From the NCBI GenBank assembly GCA_020002185.1, contig CM034543.1:29430572-29494571 (forward strand): 64,000 nt of DNA, in the 5' to 3' direction. Made by a program: the position numbers and the translations under genes. Shown here piece after piece: positions 23,733 to 36,275 of this stretch. The stretch's first letter is position 1. Each line of letters opens with the position of its first letter. Under the pieces are notes generated by a model. That model was not told the DNA's origin. It ran no database searches and was given only the letters and a program-made list of their open reading frames with translations. Source of the stretch: Paraescarpia echinospica (lineage: Eukaryota > Annelida > Polychaeta > Sabellida > Siboglinidae).

Positions 23733-24438
23733 CCATGATATGTGCTAACTGAGCGCGTTGCATTAGTTGATAGTTTACCAGACTTGACCCAGGTATCTAA
23801 GCTAGTAGATGACGACCGTCAGTGTCAATTGGTGCATGTAACTCATTAGTAAACCTGGAGTGTACTGGGTACGGTTGATTATATGCCGAACAATGTGAAT
23901 AAAGGCATACATAAAACAAACAACTGAATAGGCTATATAAGACCAGTTTGTTTAGTAAGTTGTCAATGAACTCACGTAACTATGACACGTAGGCATATAT
24001 ACGCTATAATGTCCCTCCTACATGAGCAGTCGCATGAATTGTCCGTATTAGACACAGCGTCGCCTTGATTGTAAAGACGGCTGCACGTTGACAAGATTGT
24101 GGCTAATTTGATGCTTCTTTTTTTGCCTAGGTAGTCACCACGTTATGTTTTACAAATGCACTGTGAGTCAAATGCTTCAATGGACTTCGACTAGCCTTCA
24201 AGCATGTCAACACCGCGTGTTCTACTCCAATTTGGAACTGGCTAACGATTGATGGACGTGCGTGCATGCGTGCGTGAGGACTAATAATTGTATAAGATGT
24301 GCCAAAAGTCCGGACACTTCCGGTAATCGCAAACTGATTCATGGTCAATGTACCATGGGTGGGTGGGAGTTATTTGTTTCCTTAACGAATATAGTCCGTA
24401 ATGATAACGGATATATTTTCACATTCTCGTGTTTCAGG

Positions 24439-24715
24439 TAACACTGTGCAGGAATTAACAGCTACAACGACAACGGCAGAAACAAGCATCAGCGATAACG
24501 AAGACAACAACAACAACAACAACAACAACGACAACCTTAGCTGCAAGACACAGTACACGACTGGCGACCAATTAAACAGATCAGTGTATCGGACATTCGA
24601 CGTTTATACAGTTGGTGTAATCAATCCGACATTGCCGGAGCATCCTCATTCACCCAGATTCACCGACGACGGTCCGCTGTGCTTCAGCCTTAAGACAAAG
24701 CTGTCGATTTGATTA
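24439..24715 (+). CDS. Candidate 3'-terminal coding exon, product unknown
   Basis: A good acceptor (TTCTCGTGTTTCAG) precedes 24439. The open frame then reads NTVQELTATTTTAETSISD, an Asn run coded by (AAC)n at about 24507-24530, and ends PRFTDDGPLCFSLKTKLSI before a stop near 24713. The composition (Thr/Asn-rich, acidic, low complexity) suggests a disordered tail. I recognise no family and see no upstream exon. It could be a chance frame after a chance acceptor. Confidence 0.22.
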
Positions 24716-25215
24716 ACGCTTGCTGGAAAGGGATTGTCCGGTCAAGAAACCTATTCATTGGGACAACCAACGATACGAAATCAACGCAGTTGATGATACA
24801 CGGCTCGTTTATTTCGACGTGAGACACGGTGAAAAATCAATGCAAATGACGCACACCTGGTCGGCTTTCTGAATGAAACCTTGTGATCATGACGATGCCA
24901 CAATTAAAACGAATACCTCATACTGTTTGACATATCTGTGAAAAATATTTATATTCATCAACATATCTTGAAATAAACGAGTACGGCAGATACAATATCC
25001 AGAACATATTCAGTATGAATCAATAACATATTCGGATATTTGAACGATGACAACATGTGTAATATCTTTATAAAAGTGGGAGGCAACAATAGGCCTGTAT
25101 AGTAGTTACGAAATAATCAATACTACCCCAGCCCCGTTGGTCGAGTCTCCATCGTCTTCGGTGATTCCAGTGCGGTGTTGGAGCCGGCCTCGTAGCAAGC
25201 ACCGGTGTCAGCAAC

Positions 25216-26142
25216 ATGTTGGGGCCATTAGCCTTGAGCAACGTTGTCACCGAGGCCTTCATAGCGGTGACAACAGCGCTGGGCAATGCCCTCGTGTTGT
25301 GGGTGATCATAAGGCGACAACAGCTACACACAACCACAAACGTATTCATCGCCAGTCTCGCGGCCTCAGACATGCTCGTGGGCCTCATCGGCATCCCGTG
25401 CGTGCTCGTCACGACCTTCGGTCTCCCGCGGAATCTCTACGGATGTCTGCTCTTCAACTGCACCATTCTCATGTTCACGCAGGTCTCCATATTCGGCCTG
25501 CTCTCCGTCGCGCTTGAGCGCTTCGTCGCCATACGCTTCCCGTTCTACTACACGCAACACCTAACGATAACCGTCGCCCTGATCGTGTCCGCAATCAACT
25601 GGTTGGTCGGGGTGCTTATCGGGCTCATCCCTCTATTTGGGTGGAATCTGGGCTGGAATGATATGAATGTGTGCAACTTTATCTTGATAATCGACCTGCG
25701 CTATCACGTTTACATGGGCTTCTTTGTCTTCATGCTCGGTCCGCTACTCATTATGTTAGCCATCTACGTGTACATCTTCTCCGTGCTTCGGCGAGCAAAC
25801 CGGCAAATCGCTAGCATACAGGTCGCGGTAGTTTCCACCGACAGCCTACACGCCAACATGATTCGCAAAGAGATCAAGGCGGCGGCCAAGTTCGGTGTCG
25901 TCATCGGTGCTTTCGCCATCGCGTGGGTGCCGCTCGAGATCATGAACGCCATCACCATCTGGTTCGGTTCGACGTGTATTCCGTGTATCTACCTTGGTGT
26001 GTGGCTGAGCCACCTCAACTCCGCCATCAATCCGTTCATCTACGCGTACGGGAACTCGTACATGCGTATCGCGCTCAAGAACACCATCCTCTTCTGGCGA
26101 ACGCCGGAAATACATTCAGAGAACACCACCAGTGTCGCGTGA
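25216..26142 (+). CDS. Adenosine-receptor-like class A GPCR, single exon
   Basis: A 308-residue seven-helix receptor at the plasma membrane. Class A landmarks are all visible: N24 in helix 1 (GNALVLW), D52 in helix 2 (LAASDMLVG), C77 before helix 3 with C153 in loop 2, E101-R102-F103 in place of DRY, W129 in helix 4, P176 in helix 5, AWVP (237-239) in place of CWxP in helix 6, and NPFIY (272-276) in helix 7. Sequence around helices 3-4 (ERFVAIRFPF, then IPLFGWN) and helix 7 (SHLNSAINPFIYAY) most resembles adenosine receptors, so coupling to purine ligands is a guess from family likeness. The start is the first Met after an in-frame TGA near 25159; the N-terminus is only a dozen residues. The gene is intronless and its codons are more GC-rich than the flanks. 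Confidence 0.88.
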   Translation: MLGPLALSNVVTEAFIAVTTALGNALVLWVIIRRQQLHTTTNVFIASLAASDMLVGLIGIPCVLVTTFGLPRNLYGCLLFNCTILMFTQVSIFGLLSVALERFVAIRFPFYYTQHLTITVALIVSAINWLVGVLIGLIPLFGWNLGWNDMNVCNFILIIDLRYHVYMGFFVFMLGPLLIMLAIYVYIFSVLRRANRQIASIQVAVVSTDSLHANMIRKEIKAAAKFGVVIGAFAIAWVPLEIMNAITIWFGSTCIPCIYLGVWLSHLNSAINPFIYAYGNSYMRIALKNTILFWRTPEIHSENTTSVA

Positions 26143-26640
26143 ATTATCAACGAGCTCTACCTCAACATACTCTAAAACGCCCTCGTTGTTGACTGTTGTG
26201 TAGGCTCACGCGTACGCCCGAAAAACTCCCGATCGAAACACTACAAGTCTCGCGTGAGTTATCGCACACTCCTACGAACTCCGAAAAAGCAGCAAGTTTC
26301 GCGTGAATTGAAGAGCCTAGAAAATTATGTCGCAATCACACTCTAGTTCATGAACTCCGTCGAACTTTGCCTTACCAACAAGACGGAATTTCCGACAGAT
26401 TTACATGTGCATTGATCGTTCATTTTGTAAACTTGACAGACCTTGTTGCTAGCAATATGTAAGGTGAAACAAATTGGATCTTTACAAATTTACATAGTAT
26501 TATATAGTTTTGTTGTCGTTAATGTTATTTGTTCTCACCACAACACAACGTAGTTTCTACATCTATATGAATGGATTTCGTTGGTAGAGACCAGTAAACC
26601 AGGTATGACGTATCCATCTGTTGTATTATAAACGGGCGCA
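26143..26640. other. 3' flank of the GPCR gene
   Basis: Holds two or three loose repeats of a motif like AAGT(T/C)TCGCGTGA (26130, 26248, 26297). Nothing else is evident. Confidence 0.3.
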
Positions 26641-26890
26641 TGCACGCTCGCACGCACGCACACACACACACACACGCACGCACATACGTACATGCACGCA
26701 CGCACATATGAATGGATTTGGTTGGTAGAGACCAGTAAACCAAGTATGACGTGTTCATCTGTTGTATTATAAATGTGCGCACGCACACACGCATATAGAC
26801 ACGCGCGCGCGTACGCACACGCTCACGTACACAAACACACACATACACGCACGCAAACACACACATACGCGCGCACACACACACACTCGA
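26640..26890. repeat. CA/CG-alternating microsatellites with a ~125-bp direct repeat
   Basis: ACGC/CACA runs at 26643-26705 and 26776-26886 follow two copies of a block (AATGGATTTCGTTGGTAGAG at 26570 and its near copy at 26710) that includes GACCAGTAAACCA and TGTTGTATTATAAA. The segment has therefore duplicated together with the microsatellite. Confidence 0.75.
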
Positions 26891-27375
26891 CCATCTCATA
26901 AATATTCAAGATTTCTGATAACAAGATTAAATGCAAGCCGATAATTAAAGTGGGAGAAATGGCAAAATAATTACGCAGTTGTTAACTGTTGTGTAATAAC
27001 TGTTGTTTGTAATATTCACCCGCATAAAGGCAGTATATATTTGTATGAACAATGTTATTATAATATTTCGTGAGTTGTTGTTTGACTTCTTTAGTGCAGT
27101 TTGCGTGTTTTGTATCATCAAGAAAAACATATTATGGGTAAGTGTTTTGACAAAATATACGATAGAATGTGTTCGGAATTAGTTCGGCATCCATTTTAAT
27201 GACTTGATAGAACTGTTGCTAGGCAATAGATCACGTGATGGGTATGTCAGTTACAAATCTTCTTGTGTGATTTGCTGTGTCGTTGATGTTAGCTCCAAAA
27301 GTTAAATTTAAATAAAATAAGTTTGTCATCCGAAGCAACAAAAGGTTCCAGCAATATGCGTAACACAATTTTTAG
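26891..27375. other. No gene recognised
   Basis: AT-rich spacer. No supported feature. Confidence 0.35.
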
Positions 27376-27377
27376 AT

Positions 27378-27537
27378 ACGTGTGTGTGCGTGTGCACGCG
27401 CGCGCGCGAGCACGCGCGTTCGTTCGGGCGGGCGTTCGGGCGGGCGTATGTGCGTGCGGGCATGTGCGTTCGTGTGTGGGTACGCGTATGCGTGCGTGAG
27501 AGTGTTAGTGCATGCGTGTGTGCGTGTGTGCGTGCTA
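27378..27537. repeat. GTGTGCG/CGCGCG alternating purine-pyrimidine tract
   Basis: Alternating G/C and G/T dinucleotides including a pure CGCGCGCGCG core and GGGCGGGCGTTC units. Such sequence can adopt Z-DNA. Confidence 0.85.
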
Positions 27538-28004
27538 AGCCACAGTTAAGAGCTATATCGGGCGCCAACAAAATATCGCATGCACTGAACTGGTCATTAT
27601 TATTTGCAGCACGTATTTAGTGATTCCATGATCTCACAAATGCTGATTCGCCGTTTAAGCGGATAGGTCATTACGTGTGGGACGGGCAGCCTTAGTAATG
27701 ATAATTAATGCACCATAAAGTGTGATTATATGTCATCAGTGTGTGGTAAATATCGTGACGGTGACGCTTAACATGTATAATCAGTGCACTCGACAGTGAT
27801 CAAAGATGTCATAAATAACGACACAATGCCTCTTACAGGGTACTTTTTGTCCAGAGTTGGACTTGTCGACGTTGGTTGTACATGCATATTCCTCTTGCAT
27901 ATCGCTGTATGTCTGTCTCTATGTGTGTCTCTTTGAAATAAAATATCCCTCCGTCCGTCTACCCCTCAGTCCGTTTCGTCCTCCCACCCTACCCCATCTC
28001 TCTG
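27538..28004. other. No gene recognised
   Basis: Spacer without supported features between the G/C-alternating tract and the pyrimidine tract. Confidence 0.35.
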
Positions 28005-28306
<302 letters not shown>

Positions 28307-28636
28307 CGCTCTGCAACAACACCTCAACAGACCCCGCAGCACGGACTCCAGTATCCATCCAGCAATCATTTGAGTGTTTGTACAATACCGTTGGTGTAGC
28401 AGCAACGGAAACACGAAGTGGTTTTTTTCGTGAAAAGGGTCCTATTGTAGGAGGAATGACTGTGAGAAAACCCCTTGACTTGTAATAACTTCCACCTGTA
28501 ATTGACTCCTGGCCCCCATCACTTTATAGGCTTAAATGACAATTACCTTAATGTAGGAAATCAATTACTTGGAAGATACTGAAACGGATTTTTCATCGGA
28601 AAGACATTACTCTTCTTTCCTCCTGTGTGAACCATT

Positions 28637-28968
28637 TCTCTACCTGTCACCCACCACATCTCTCTACCTGTCACCCTCCACATCTCTCTACCTGTCACCC
28701 ACCACATCTCTCTACCTGTCACCCTCCATATCTCTCTACCTGTCACCCACCACATCTCTCTACCTGTCACCCACCACATCTCTCTACCTGTCACCCACCA
28801 CATCTCTCTACCTGTCACCCACCACATCTCTCTACCTGTCACCCACCACATCTCTCTATCTGTCACCCACCACATCTCTCTACCTGTCACCCACCAAATC
28901 TCTCTACCTGTCACCCTCCACATCTCTCTACCTGTCACCCATCACATCTCTCTGCCTGTCAACCAGCA
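28637..28968. repeat. 24-bp minisatellite, about 14 units
   Basis: Unit CTACCTGTCACCCACCACATCTCT repeated in register with point variants (CCCTCCAC, CCCTCCAT, CACCAAAT). Because 24 is a multiple of three, every frame stays open and gives an octapeptide repeat; there is no start context or domain to suggest a protein. Confidence 0.93.
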
Positions 28969-30064
28969 CATAATATGGGCCGTTCGCATAATCACATTCC
29001 ATGTTTTGCTAGTTTGCAATCTTCCAAAATTCCAACGAAACGCAACGCCCACGGGTCTCCGTTTGCACTCAGGAAATGGATTACCGTCGAATACAGACTT
29101 GGTAATGTGTTACGTGGGCAATTGGATATTTTTAACCAACAAAATTGTTTTCGTACACGTTGACGCTGGTGGCAAATTTTCATGATTTTTTAAGGGAACG
29201 TATGGTACTAAATTAACCTTCTGTATGTAACGGAGGATTTACCATGAAGACAGATCAACACATATTACTGATGAGTATCATTTAGTGTGTGAAATATAAA
29301 ATACAAAATAAACCTGCAACATATAAAATATGATTACTATATGCGCAACAATCGATACAAAGGGTCATTCAACAACAGCATTAAACATAATATTCCTTGC
29401 ATAACATCGATACAGTTAAATTGCATATAGATCAACTCATATACCAAATAGCAAGCTAGCACCTGTGTATTTGTAACTTGATATCCAAACAGCAATACTC
29501 CTTGACGGACTTACTATCAGTAACAGATAGGTATATATTCGTTTAAACATTGTGTTCCCAAATCCAGAAATACATTCAAATGCATCCTAAGTTATGTATG
29601 CATTCATTATGGTCATAGAACGGATCAATGCTTATATAATACTAGCTAATTCAGGAATCAGTACTAAAACATATCTACTTAAATTGCCTAGTTTCTAATT
29701 CCTTATTAATACCGTTATTTATTACTGTCAGACTAATTGTTTCTAACCAATTAGTAATGCACCATGACATTAAAGGTAGCAATGTCATGCACCCCAACTG
29801 GGAACTGCAGTCTATCACAGCGCCTGAGCACTGCTCAATGCAATCACACCATGCACTGTCTGTAAATAAACAAGCAAGTGAAATATAATACTGCACAGCA
29901 TTGCACTAACTAACAAGACTCATTAACTGATATGCAACAAATTATCAGTTATAAATTAATAATCCAAATAATGACTAACACTGTAGCGTTATATGTATGC
30001 TAACAATGATACCCTTAAAATGCACTAAATAACATCATTCTACTGTGAGAACACCTGCTAAGTG

Positions 30065-30097
<33 letters not shown>

Positions 30098-30415
30098 CTG
30101 AACTTGTCTAGATTTGCAAGTAAATGTAATTGCTAACAACAATTATAAATCAACTTATTGCTTAAAGCATTGAGTAAAACACTCTTCAACATTTTATCCT
30201 ATTAACATACAAAGACCCACTACACTGGGCGTTAATAGTCCTTCAGTAGAGACTCATTTACTACTCTGCTAAACCCAGTGGGCAGTCTGTCTATCCACTC
30301 CCTAGGGAATAGCGATCGATACCCGACACCACTGCAAACACATCACACAGCCTACTGTGCCACCATCTCGGCCAGGAACATATCAACACAATGATCTCCT
30401 ATTGAGTATTATAGT
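28969..30415. other. No gene recognised
   Basis: AT-rich non-coding DNA with a (TA)n run at 30068-30094. Confidence 0.4.
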
Positions 30416-30706
30416 CAGGTTTGTTATGTAGTTTCGTTCATTTTTGAGATTTGCAAACCTATACATTTTTGGAAACGTTATGATATAGTGAATCTGAAAA
30501 CCAAAGTTTACATTTTTAAAGGTATATTTGGCGGCCATTGGATTTTTTAAATGGTGGACACTGAAAACCTGTATTTCTGAATATCTCAGCTGCTAAGCCA
30601 CCCAGCCTTTTGATTTTTGTGGTTAAACCTACATATTGAGGGGCAAGGAATCCAATTACAGTCACCTAAGCATAATTAAATTACTAGTTTATGGCAATTA
30701 TACATG
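30416..30706 (+). repeat. Left inverted arm, outer copy
   Basis: About 290 bp, matches the reverse complement of 33595-33902 along its length with small indels. Confidence 0.85.
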
Positions 30707-30749
30707 TTATGATCGAATAGTATACATGTAGCATAGCGTATAAACACAT

Positions 30750-31035
30750 GTGTTTCGTTCACTTTTTTAGATTTGAAAAACTATATATTTTTGGAAACGT
30801 TATGATATAATGAATCTGAAAAACCATGTTTACATTTTTTAAACGTATATTTGTTGGTCATCTTGGATTTTTTAAATGGTGAACACTAAAAACCTGTATT
30901 TCTCAATATATCGATCAGCTGCTAAAGCACTCAGCCTTTTAATTTTGGTGGCTAAACCTACATACTGAGGGTCAATGAATCCAATAGGATCAACTACAGT
31001 CACCTAAACATAATTAAATTACTAGTTTGTGACAG
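30750..31035 (+). repeat. Left inverted arm, inner copy
   Basis: Direct repeat of the outer left arm, beginning GTTTCGTTCACTTTTTTAG and ending ATTACTAGTTTGTGACAG. It carries GGATCAACTACAG near its end, which resembles the right arm (GGACCAATTACAG) more than the outer left copy does. Confidence 0.85.
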
Positions 31036-33520
31036 TTATACTATAATATTGTTGTGACCCGGTATACTGCACATTAGTCGTCGGGTACACGATTTTCAAA
31101 GTGTGAATCGTCGTGATTCTCACACAAGCAGAGGTCTGTGCATTGCAAGTCCTTGCATTTGCAGGAACACCTTTGTGATGGACAGTCTCCTTTGCATGGC
31201 ATCGTACCATCTCAATGATGACCTTAAGTGCTGGAAGGATGTCAGATGTAATTGGCGGCAGCTGTCCATCAGCAGTCTTGTGGTAGCCATTCTGCAGTGG
31301 GTCAAAAACAACTGCTGAGCAGTGTTGGCCTGGCCCACACTCTTGCCTGCAAGTGTACTCTGAATAAGTGCTAGTTGAGCGTCCCAGTTGTGGGTGGTAG
31401 CTTGTCACCCTCGCCATATGATTATAGAAGAGGTGCCATCGCAGTTCTGGAATGCGATTGATCTGGTTACCCTTGGGACAATATGCAGCGCATACGAATT
31501 TAGCCAAGGTAGACTGCTGATCTTCTGTCTTCTGAACGTTCTAGCCTTGCCTTTTCCTGCAAACTTCCCTGTTTTGTCGGCCCCATGGCAGAGAAGGCAT
31601 GGAATGCCGGCAATGCCTTGGCCCTTTCTGCACCGAGAGCTGCCCAGAATGGCTCAATCGGCAGCACGCCCAATGCCATCGAGGTCTTCCTCGGAAGCAG
31701 ATCATAATTAACTATGATCAACACAAGGACACCAGTGTCTGGCTAGAAAAACATCAGCTCAACATCTTCCTTGGGATCCTTTGTGCTGCCAAGACAGCCT
31801 GACAGATCATTAAGGTGTATGCTTCCTCATGGTTGTTGTCTTTAAAATGAATGTCCCTGTTGCTCCTTGTTGGCCAAGATGCTGAAGTGATAACCAGCTT
31901 TGGGGAATCTCGGTTGTAATGTACAGTTTTCTCAGCCAGGTACTCTGTGAGATCACTTTTCGTCTGGTCATGGGATAGGAAAAGGCTCATGGTGATGTGT
32001 TTTATGCTGGTATCGTGTCGGACTTGATACTGGATTTGGTCATTCTCTCTATGTCTCTTCTTCTTGTGCTCTTAAGTGTCAAAGACATATAATTATTTCA
32101 TTATAGCCTTTTGTGAGGTCCATCACTTTGTAAATGAAACTATCACTGAGATCCTTCACTGTCGGCATGGTTGCTTTCTTCTTCGTCAGTTTCTGGATAA
32201 CCACGACCGCATTCTTCCTACTTAGATGGAGACCATCGATTTCAGCAGATGCCAATCCAAGGCTCCATCATCTGGTACATTAACGTGCGTCTCGCTTGTA
32301 GCCGTCTGGGAGTTATCGGTGTGAGTTTCTCTTCTTGCCAACTGCTCAAGGACATGGATGAGCTTGGACTTGTCGTTGCATGTCAACATTGAACCGCTTG
32401 GAGCAAACAGTCAGGGTGAACTCATAGTTGCTGATGCAGTGCTTCTTGTCAATATCTCTGCTTGACCGGGCAAGGACCACCAGTCTGTCATACAGGTCCT
32501 TCGTTTCCCGCAAATCTACTGTCTTGTCACGGATCTTGACTGCAAGCTTCTTGCTGCCAGATATGTATATCTTGTTGTTTTGTTTCTTGCGAGGTGTCCA
32601 CAGGCTGACATTCCCATTTATTCTCTCTGCCACAAAGTCTTGGTGCAGCTTCTGTCCAATCTCGTCCATGTTCAGGATCTGTGGAACGTATTCTCATGGA
32701 ATGTATGCACGATTAATCAGGTTGAATGGCGTGCGACCTTCAACAGCGAATGGATTGCCATGACTCATTATGGCAGCCTTGATCTTGATGATGGCATCAT
32801 GCTCCTGCTTGACCACACTCGTGGATAGATCATGATGCTCACTAGCCTTGTTGTCTTTAACCTTGAACTGAATCTTGAACTCGCTTGCCATGCAAGACAG
32901 TTCGGGAGAAGCTAGGAAGACGCGTTGTCTTGCATTGGCATTGTTGGAGATTCCGATGAGACCAGAATGAACCTTCATGAGCTTGTTCCGGTGTTCACAG
33001 GCATGGTCTGCCGCAATGGAAACAAATGGGATGGCAGTCTTGGTGCCTGATATGTTGCTTAATTCAAGTTCCTTCCACGTCTCTGGGTGGTCAGCCTTGA
33101 ATGCGTGCATGTCAGCTATGTAACGTGGCCAGAGTATCTTGCATTTCATTCGGTTCGTAACAAAGAACAGCTTGCTCAATTCTTCTCCTGCTTCAAGATG
33201 GAGGTTTATGTCTGCGTTACGGGATACTGCTATAAAGAACAGGATCGTCTTCACTCGATGCAGGTACATCAGCAGGGATCTGTACATGGCATTCTCGGAT
33301 TTCTGTGCCTCCCATTCCTGGAACTTATTAACGACATCATCGTTGGCTGAGGCTTGGAGTAGATGGGTGTTGGCACGTTTCACAGATTCAGCCTTAGTGT
33401 GTTTGCTCACCTCTGAGCAGGCAACTTCAATCTTGGTTGTAGCCTCCAGACACACGTCCTTCAATTATGGGTTGTCCTTGAAGAACACCTCCAGGGCCAT
33501 CTCATACAGTGCCACATATG
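31022..33520 (-). pseudogene. Decayed uncharacterised protein, possible FEN/PIN-like nuclease
   Basis: Read from 33520 to 31022. First a 256-residue open stretch (33464-32694) with LHLEAGEELSKLFFVTNRMK, LWPRYIADM, ADHACEHRNKLMKVHSG, ISNNANARQRVFLA and TPFNLINRAYIP. Then ERINGNVSLWTPRKKQNNK and LRETKDLYDRLVVLARSSRD (32669-32370), a NNHEEAYTLM block (31830-31800), DTGVLVLIIVNYDLLP (about 31755-31705), KALPAFHAF, and a Cys-poor end. I recall similar multicopy proteins in corals, molluscs and lancelets. In those, the blocks HEEADT, DTDVLVL and FTG-D are arranged like the acidic motifs of FEN1/PIN nucleases. Here two of those acids are lost (D to Y, D to G), and stops and frameshifts occur throughout. 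The nuclease reading is inference. Confidence 0.65.
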
Positions 33521-33594
33521 AGTATATGTGGGCAGACAGGTAGCGCTTGTAGTGTGCCATGACGACATGCAGCTCACCCAGTCTGGGAAAAACT

Positions 33595-33902
33595 GTCATA
33601 AACTAGTACTTTAATTATGCTTAGGTGACTGTAATTGGTCCTATTGGATTCCGTGCCCCTCAATACATAGATTTAGCCACCAAAATAAAAAGGTTGGGCG
33701 GTTTAGCAGCTGATATATTGAGAAATACAGGTTTTCAGTGTCTAACCATTTTAAGAATCCAATATGGCCGCCATATATACCTTTAAAAAAATGTAAACAT
33801 TGGCTTTCAGATTCAGTATATCATAACGTTTCCAAAAATGTATAGGTTTGTAAATCTTCCCAAAAAATTTACGAAAGTACAAATGTTAACATAGTAAACC
33901 TG
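33595..33902 (-). repeat. Right inverted arm
   Basis: Inverted partner of 30416-30706. It contains GTCACCTAAGCATAATTAAA, the GGAATCCA box and GGCGGCCATAT on the minus strand. Confidence 0.85.
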
Positions 33903-35248
33903 GTTATTAATGACTCAAGCTAATTACTAGATTATGAACCATGCAATGTTGTAGATAGTGTTCCTTATCCCCAAAATGGAACTTAACCTGTGTATATCAT
34001 AATACATAACATCTGTAAGTGCTGGGGGAATTCTGCCCACACTGTCAACACATACCAACTAACGGACCTTCCCGTGGGGAAACTTAAAAAAGGTAAATTT
34101 ACCTGCAAGTATTGGTAGATAATTACATAAATCTGGTGTAATTTAAATCCTGGTACAATCCGTCCACTTTATATCTTGATTTGTGTTGTTTTTACTGTCA
34201 AAACACGAAACCTCGTGGGAAAATACTCGAACATATGTCCGCCCAGCTTCTCCCAGAAACTCCGTGATGGCGTCTCTTGCATAACCCTGGTTTAGTGACC
34301 GGGGTATGACCCTCGCTTGGTGACTGCTCGGGAAACTGACGGGGTCAGCACACTGTTGAACTTCCTGCTTGATTACAGACGAAAAAAAGTGCATTATATT
34401 TTTGAGAAATGATTTTTTACAATGTTCACTTGCTCTGACATAAGTGCATTTGAGTAGTCAGATTTCTAGATGTGATTGTAGCAGCTGTTGACAGTAAAAT
34501 GGTGTCTTTTTAGCTGATTTTACTAAGCGGAAGGGTATCTGGCAGCAATTTGGCTAGTTGACACTTTAGCCGGATTACTGCCTGCATGCATTTGTAAATA
34601 TTGACGGGTGTCATACATACAGGCATTTTGCAAGAGCTAGAGATATTAGATTTTGACTAAAATCGACCAGCACGTCAATGAGATGATAATAACAGCAGGT
34701 GGGAAGTTTAAGAAACTTTATAGGTCACGTTTTCTTATAATCACACAAAACATTAACATGGTCGCCAATGGGAAAACTGACAGTGTGCTGAGCCCTGACA
34801 CCGCGGGGAAAGCTGACTTATAGGTTTTTCCAGGCCATAGATGTTACACTGGTGAAATGGGGTCTACAGACTTAACACATTAAAATTAATTAGAACAAAA
34901 AGATTTTGGAGTTTTGGAATAATGGAAATAAATAATTAACTAAATCGTCAGTAACCCTGCTGGTTACATATATAATTGTTGAAGTTAATATATGCCATAA
35001 GCGATCAAATATAAAAATAATTATGTGATAAAAAATGATGTTTGAAATATGCGTATGTCGGCAAAACCAAAAATAGCAAAAAATTAATCCATTTAACAAA
35101 AAAATTACTTATGGTAAAAAATATAGTGCGCAAGAAAACTTCCGTTGGTATCTACAAGATGGGTTTAACTAAAACGCTTTTAATAATAATTTAAATATTT
35201 AGAGGTAATATATGCCCAAAACCTATCCATTCTGGTAGATCGTTTATA

Positions 35249-35250
<2 letters not shown>
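33903..35250. other. No gene recognised
   Basis: Non-coding. A (GGGAAAACTGAC...GTGTGCTGA) phrase near 34770 and its inverted-sense neighbour near 34335 (GGAAACTGACGGGGTCAGCA) share short words, perhaps a decayed repeat. Confidence 0.3.
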
Positions 35251-35251
<1 letters not shown>

Positions 35252-35344
<93 letters not shown>

Positions 35345-35360
35345 TATATATATATATATA
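35252..35360. repeat. (CA)n microsatellite followed by (TA)n
   Basis: About 87 bp of pure CA ending in a short TATATA run. Confidence 0.95.
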
Positions 35361-36018
35361 CATACATGTGTGTGCGGGCGTACCTGCGTGCGTGAGTGCG
35401 TGCGTGCGTATGTATGTGTGTATTTCGTTCCTGTCTGCGGTGTTGCCGCATCAGATATGGCTCAGTAGGTCAGGATAACAATAGCAGACTCGTGGAGGAA
35501 ATTAAGGTGGACGTTTGCCAGCTCAGCTCTTGCATGCTAACGGAAAGGTACATCTCTGTTGAAAAAAACACAATTGGAGCATCGTATAAGATGCACCCTG
35601 AGATTATTGTGAGGTGGTCAATATGTGGGATATTTGGTGTGGAGTTCATAAATTGAATATATTGCATCTTTCACTTCTGAAAGTATCTATTTGAGAACCC
35701 GCTGACCGAGTATTTCGATTAACTAATCACAAGTTACGGACGGTATATATATATATGTATATATGACACATGTCCTCTTCTTTATTCGTGCGCCGCTGGA
35801 TGTGTTCCTCCAGAAAGGTGTTGCTATAACTAGACTACCTGCATCATTTCCTTGTTTATTGATTCCACATCATGGTCATTACATACAAAATTAGCATCTT
35901 GCGGAACGAAATGCGATAACTGTGAGAACGCAGTTTGGCAACTGACGCCATATTTGTTTCTCTGATACGATACATTATGTTCAACAAAACTTATAGTACA
36001 GTGGCTAAGGGATATGAT

Positions 36019-36275
36019 TGTGCACTTTTTGACAAAAGCATGAAAATTGGTACACATGTAGATTATGATATATAGATTAATTTCAAGCTAGGTACCCATC
36101 GCTATCGACATGGTACCTAGCCGCCATCTTGATTTTTAAAATGGCCGCCACGCCATTATCCAGATATCTCAGCTTCTAAACAACATAAAAACACGTTAGC
36201 ATTTTCAGGGTCAAGGAATTCATTTCTGACTTGTGCTGTATCCTCTTGAGGTTGAGGAATCCAAATGTGATTCAT
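36019..36275 (+). repeat. Inverted arm A, partner of 51940-52132
   Basis: Matches the reverse complement of 51940-52132: TTTTTTGACAAAAGCATGAA, AGCTAGGTACCCATCG, TCGACATGGTACCTAGCCGC, CATCTT and a GTCAAGGAAT box in the same order. Identity is imperfect, roughly three quarters by eye. It also contains the GCCGCCAT and CAAGGAATCCA words found in the arms of the element at 30.4-33.9 kb. Confidence 0.7.

Larger units (their letters stand above)
30416..33902. mobile_element. Long-TIR element carrying a decayed nuclease-like gene
   Basis: A 3.5-kb unit bounded by inverted arms of about 290-310 bp: left 30416-30706 and right 33595-33902. Outer ends read CAGGTTT and AAACCTG. The left arm is present twice (second copy 30750-31035). 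Shared landmarks include ACATTTTTGGAAACGTTATG, GGCGGCCAT, AAAACCTGTATTTCT and CAGTCACCTAAGCATAATTA. Between the arms a single decayed gene fills the space on the minus strand. This is the layout of an autonomous TIR transposon, but I do not recognise the superfamily and see no clean target duplication. Confidence 0.75.

Noticed and set aside
28561..29163. Octapeptide-repeat proteins on both strands
   Set aside because: A 24-bp minisatellite keeps all six frames open; no sign of a gene.
35191..35451. Open frames across the (CA)n tract
   Set aside because: Microsatellite translation.
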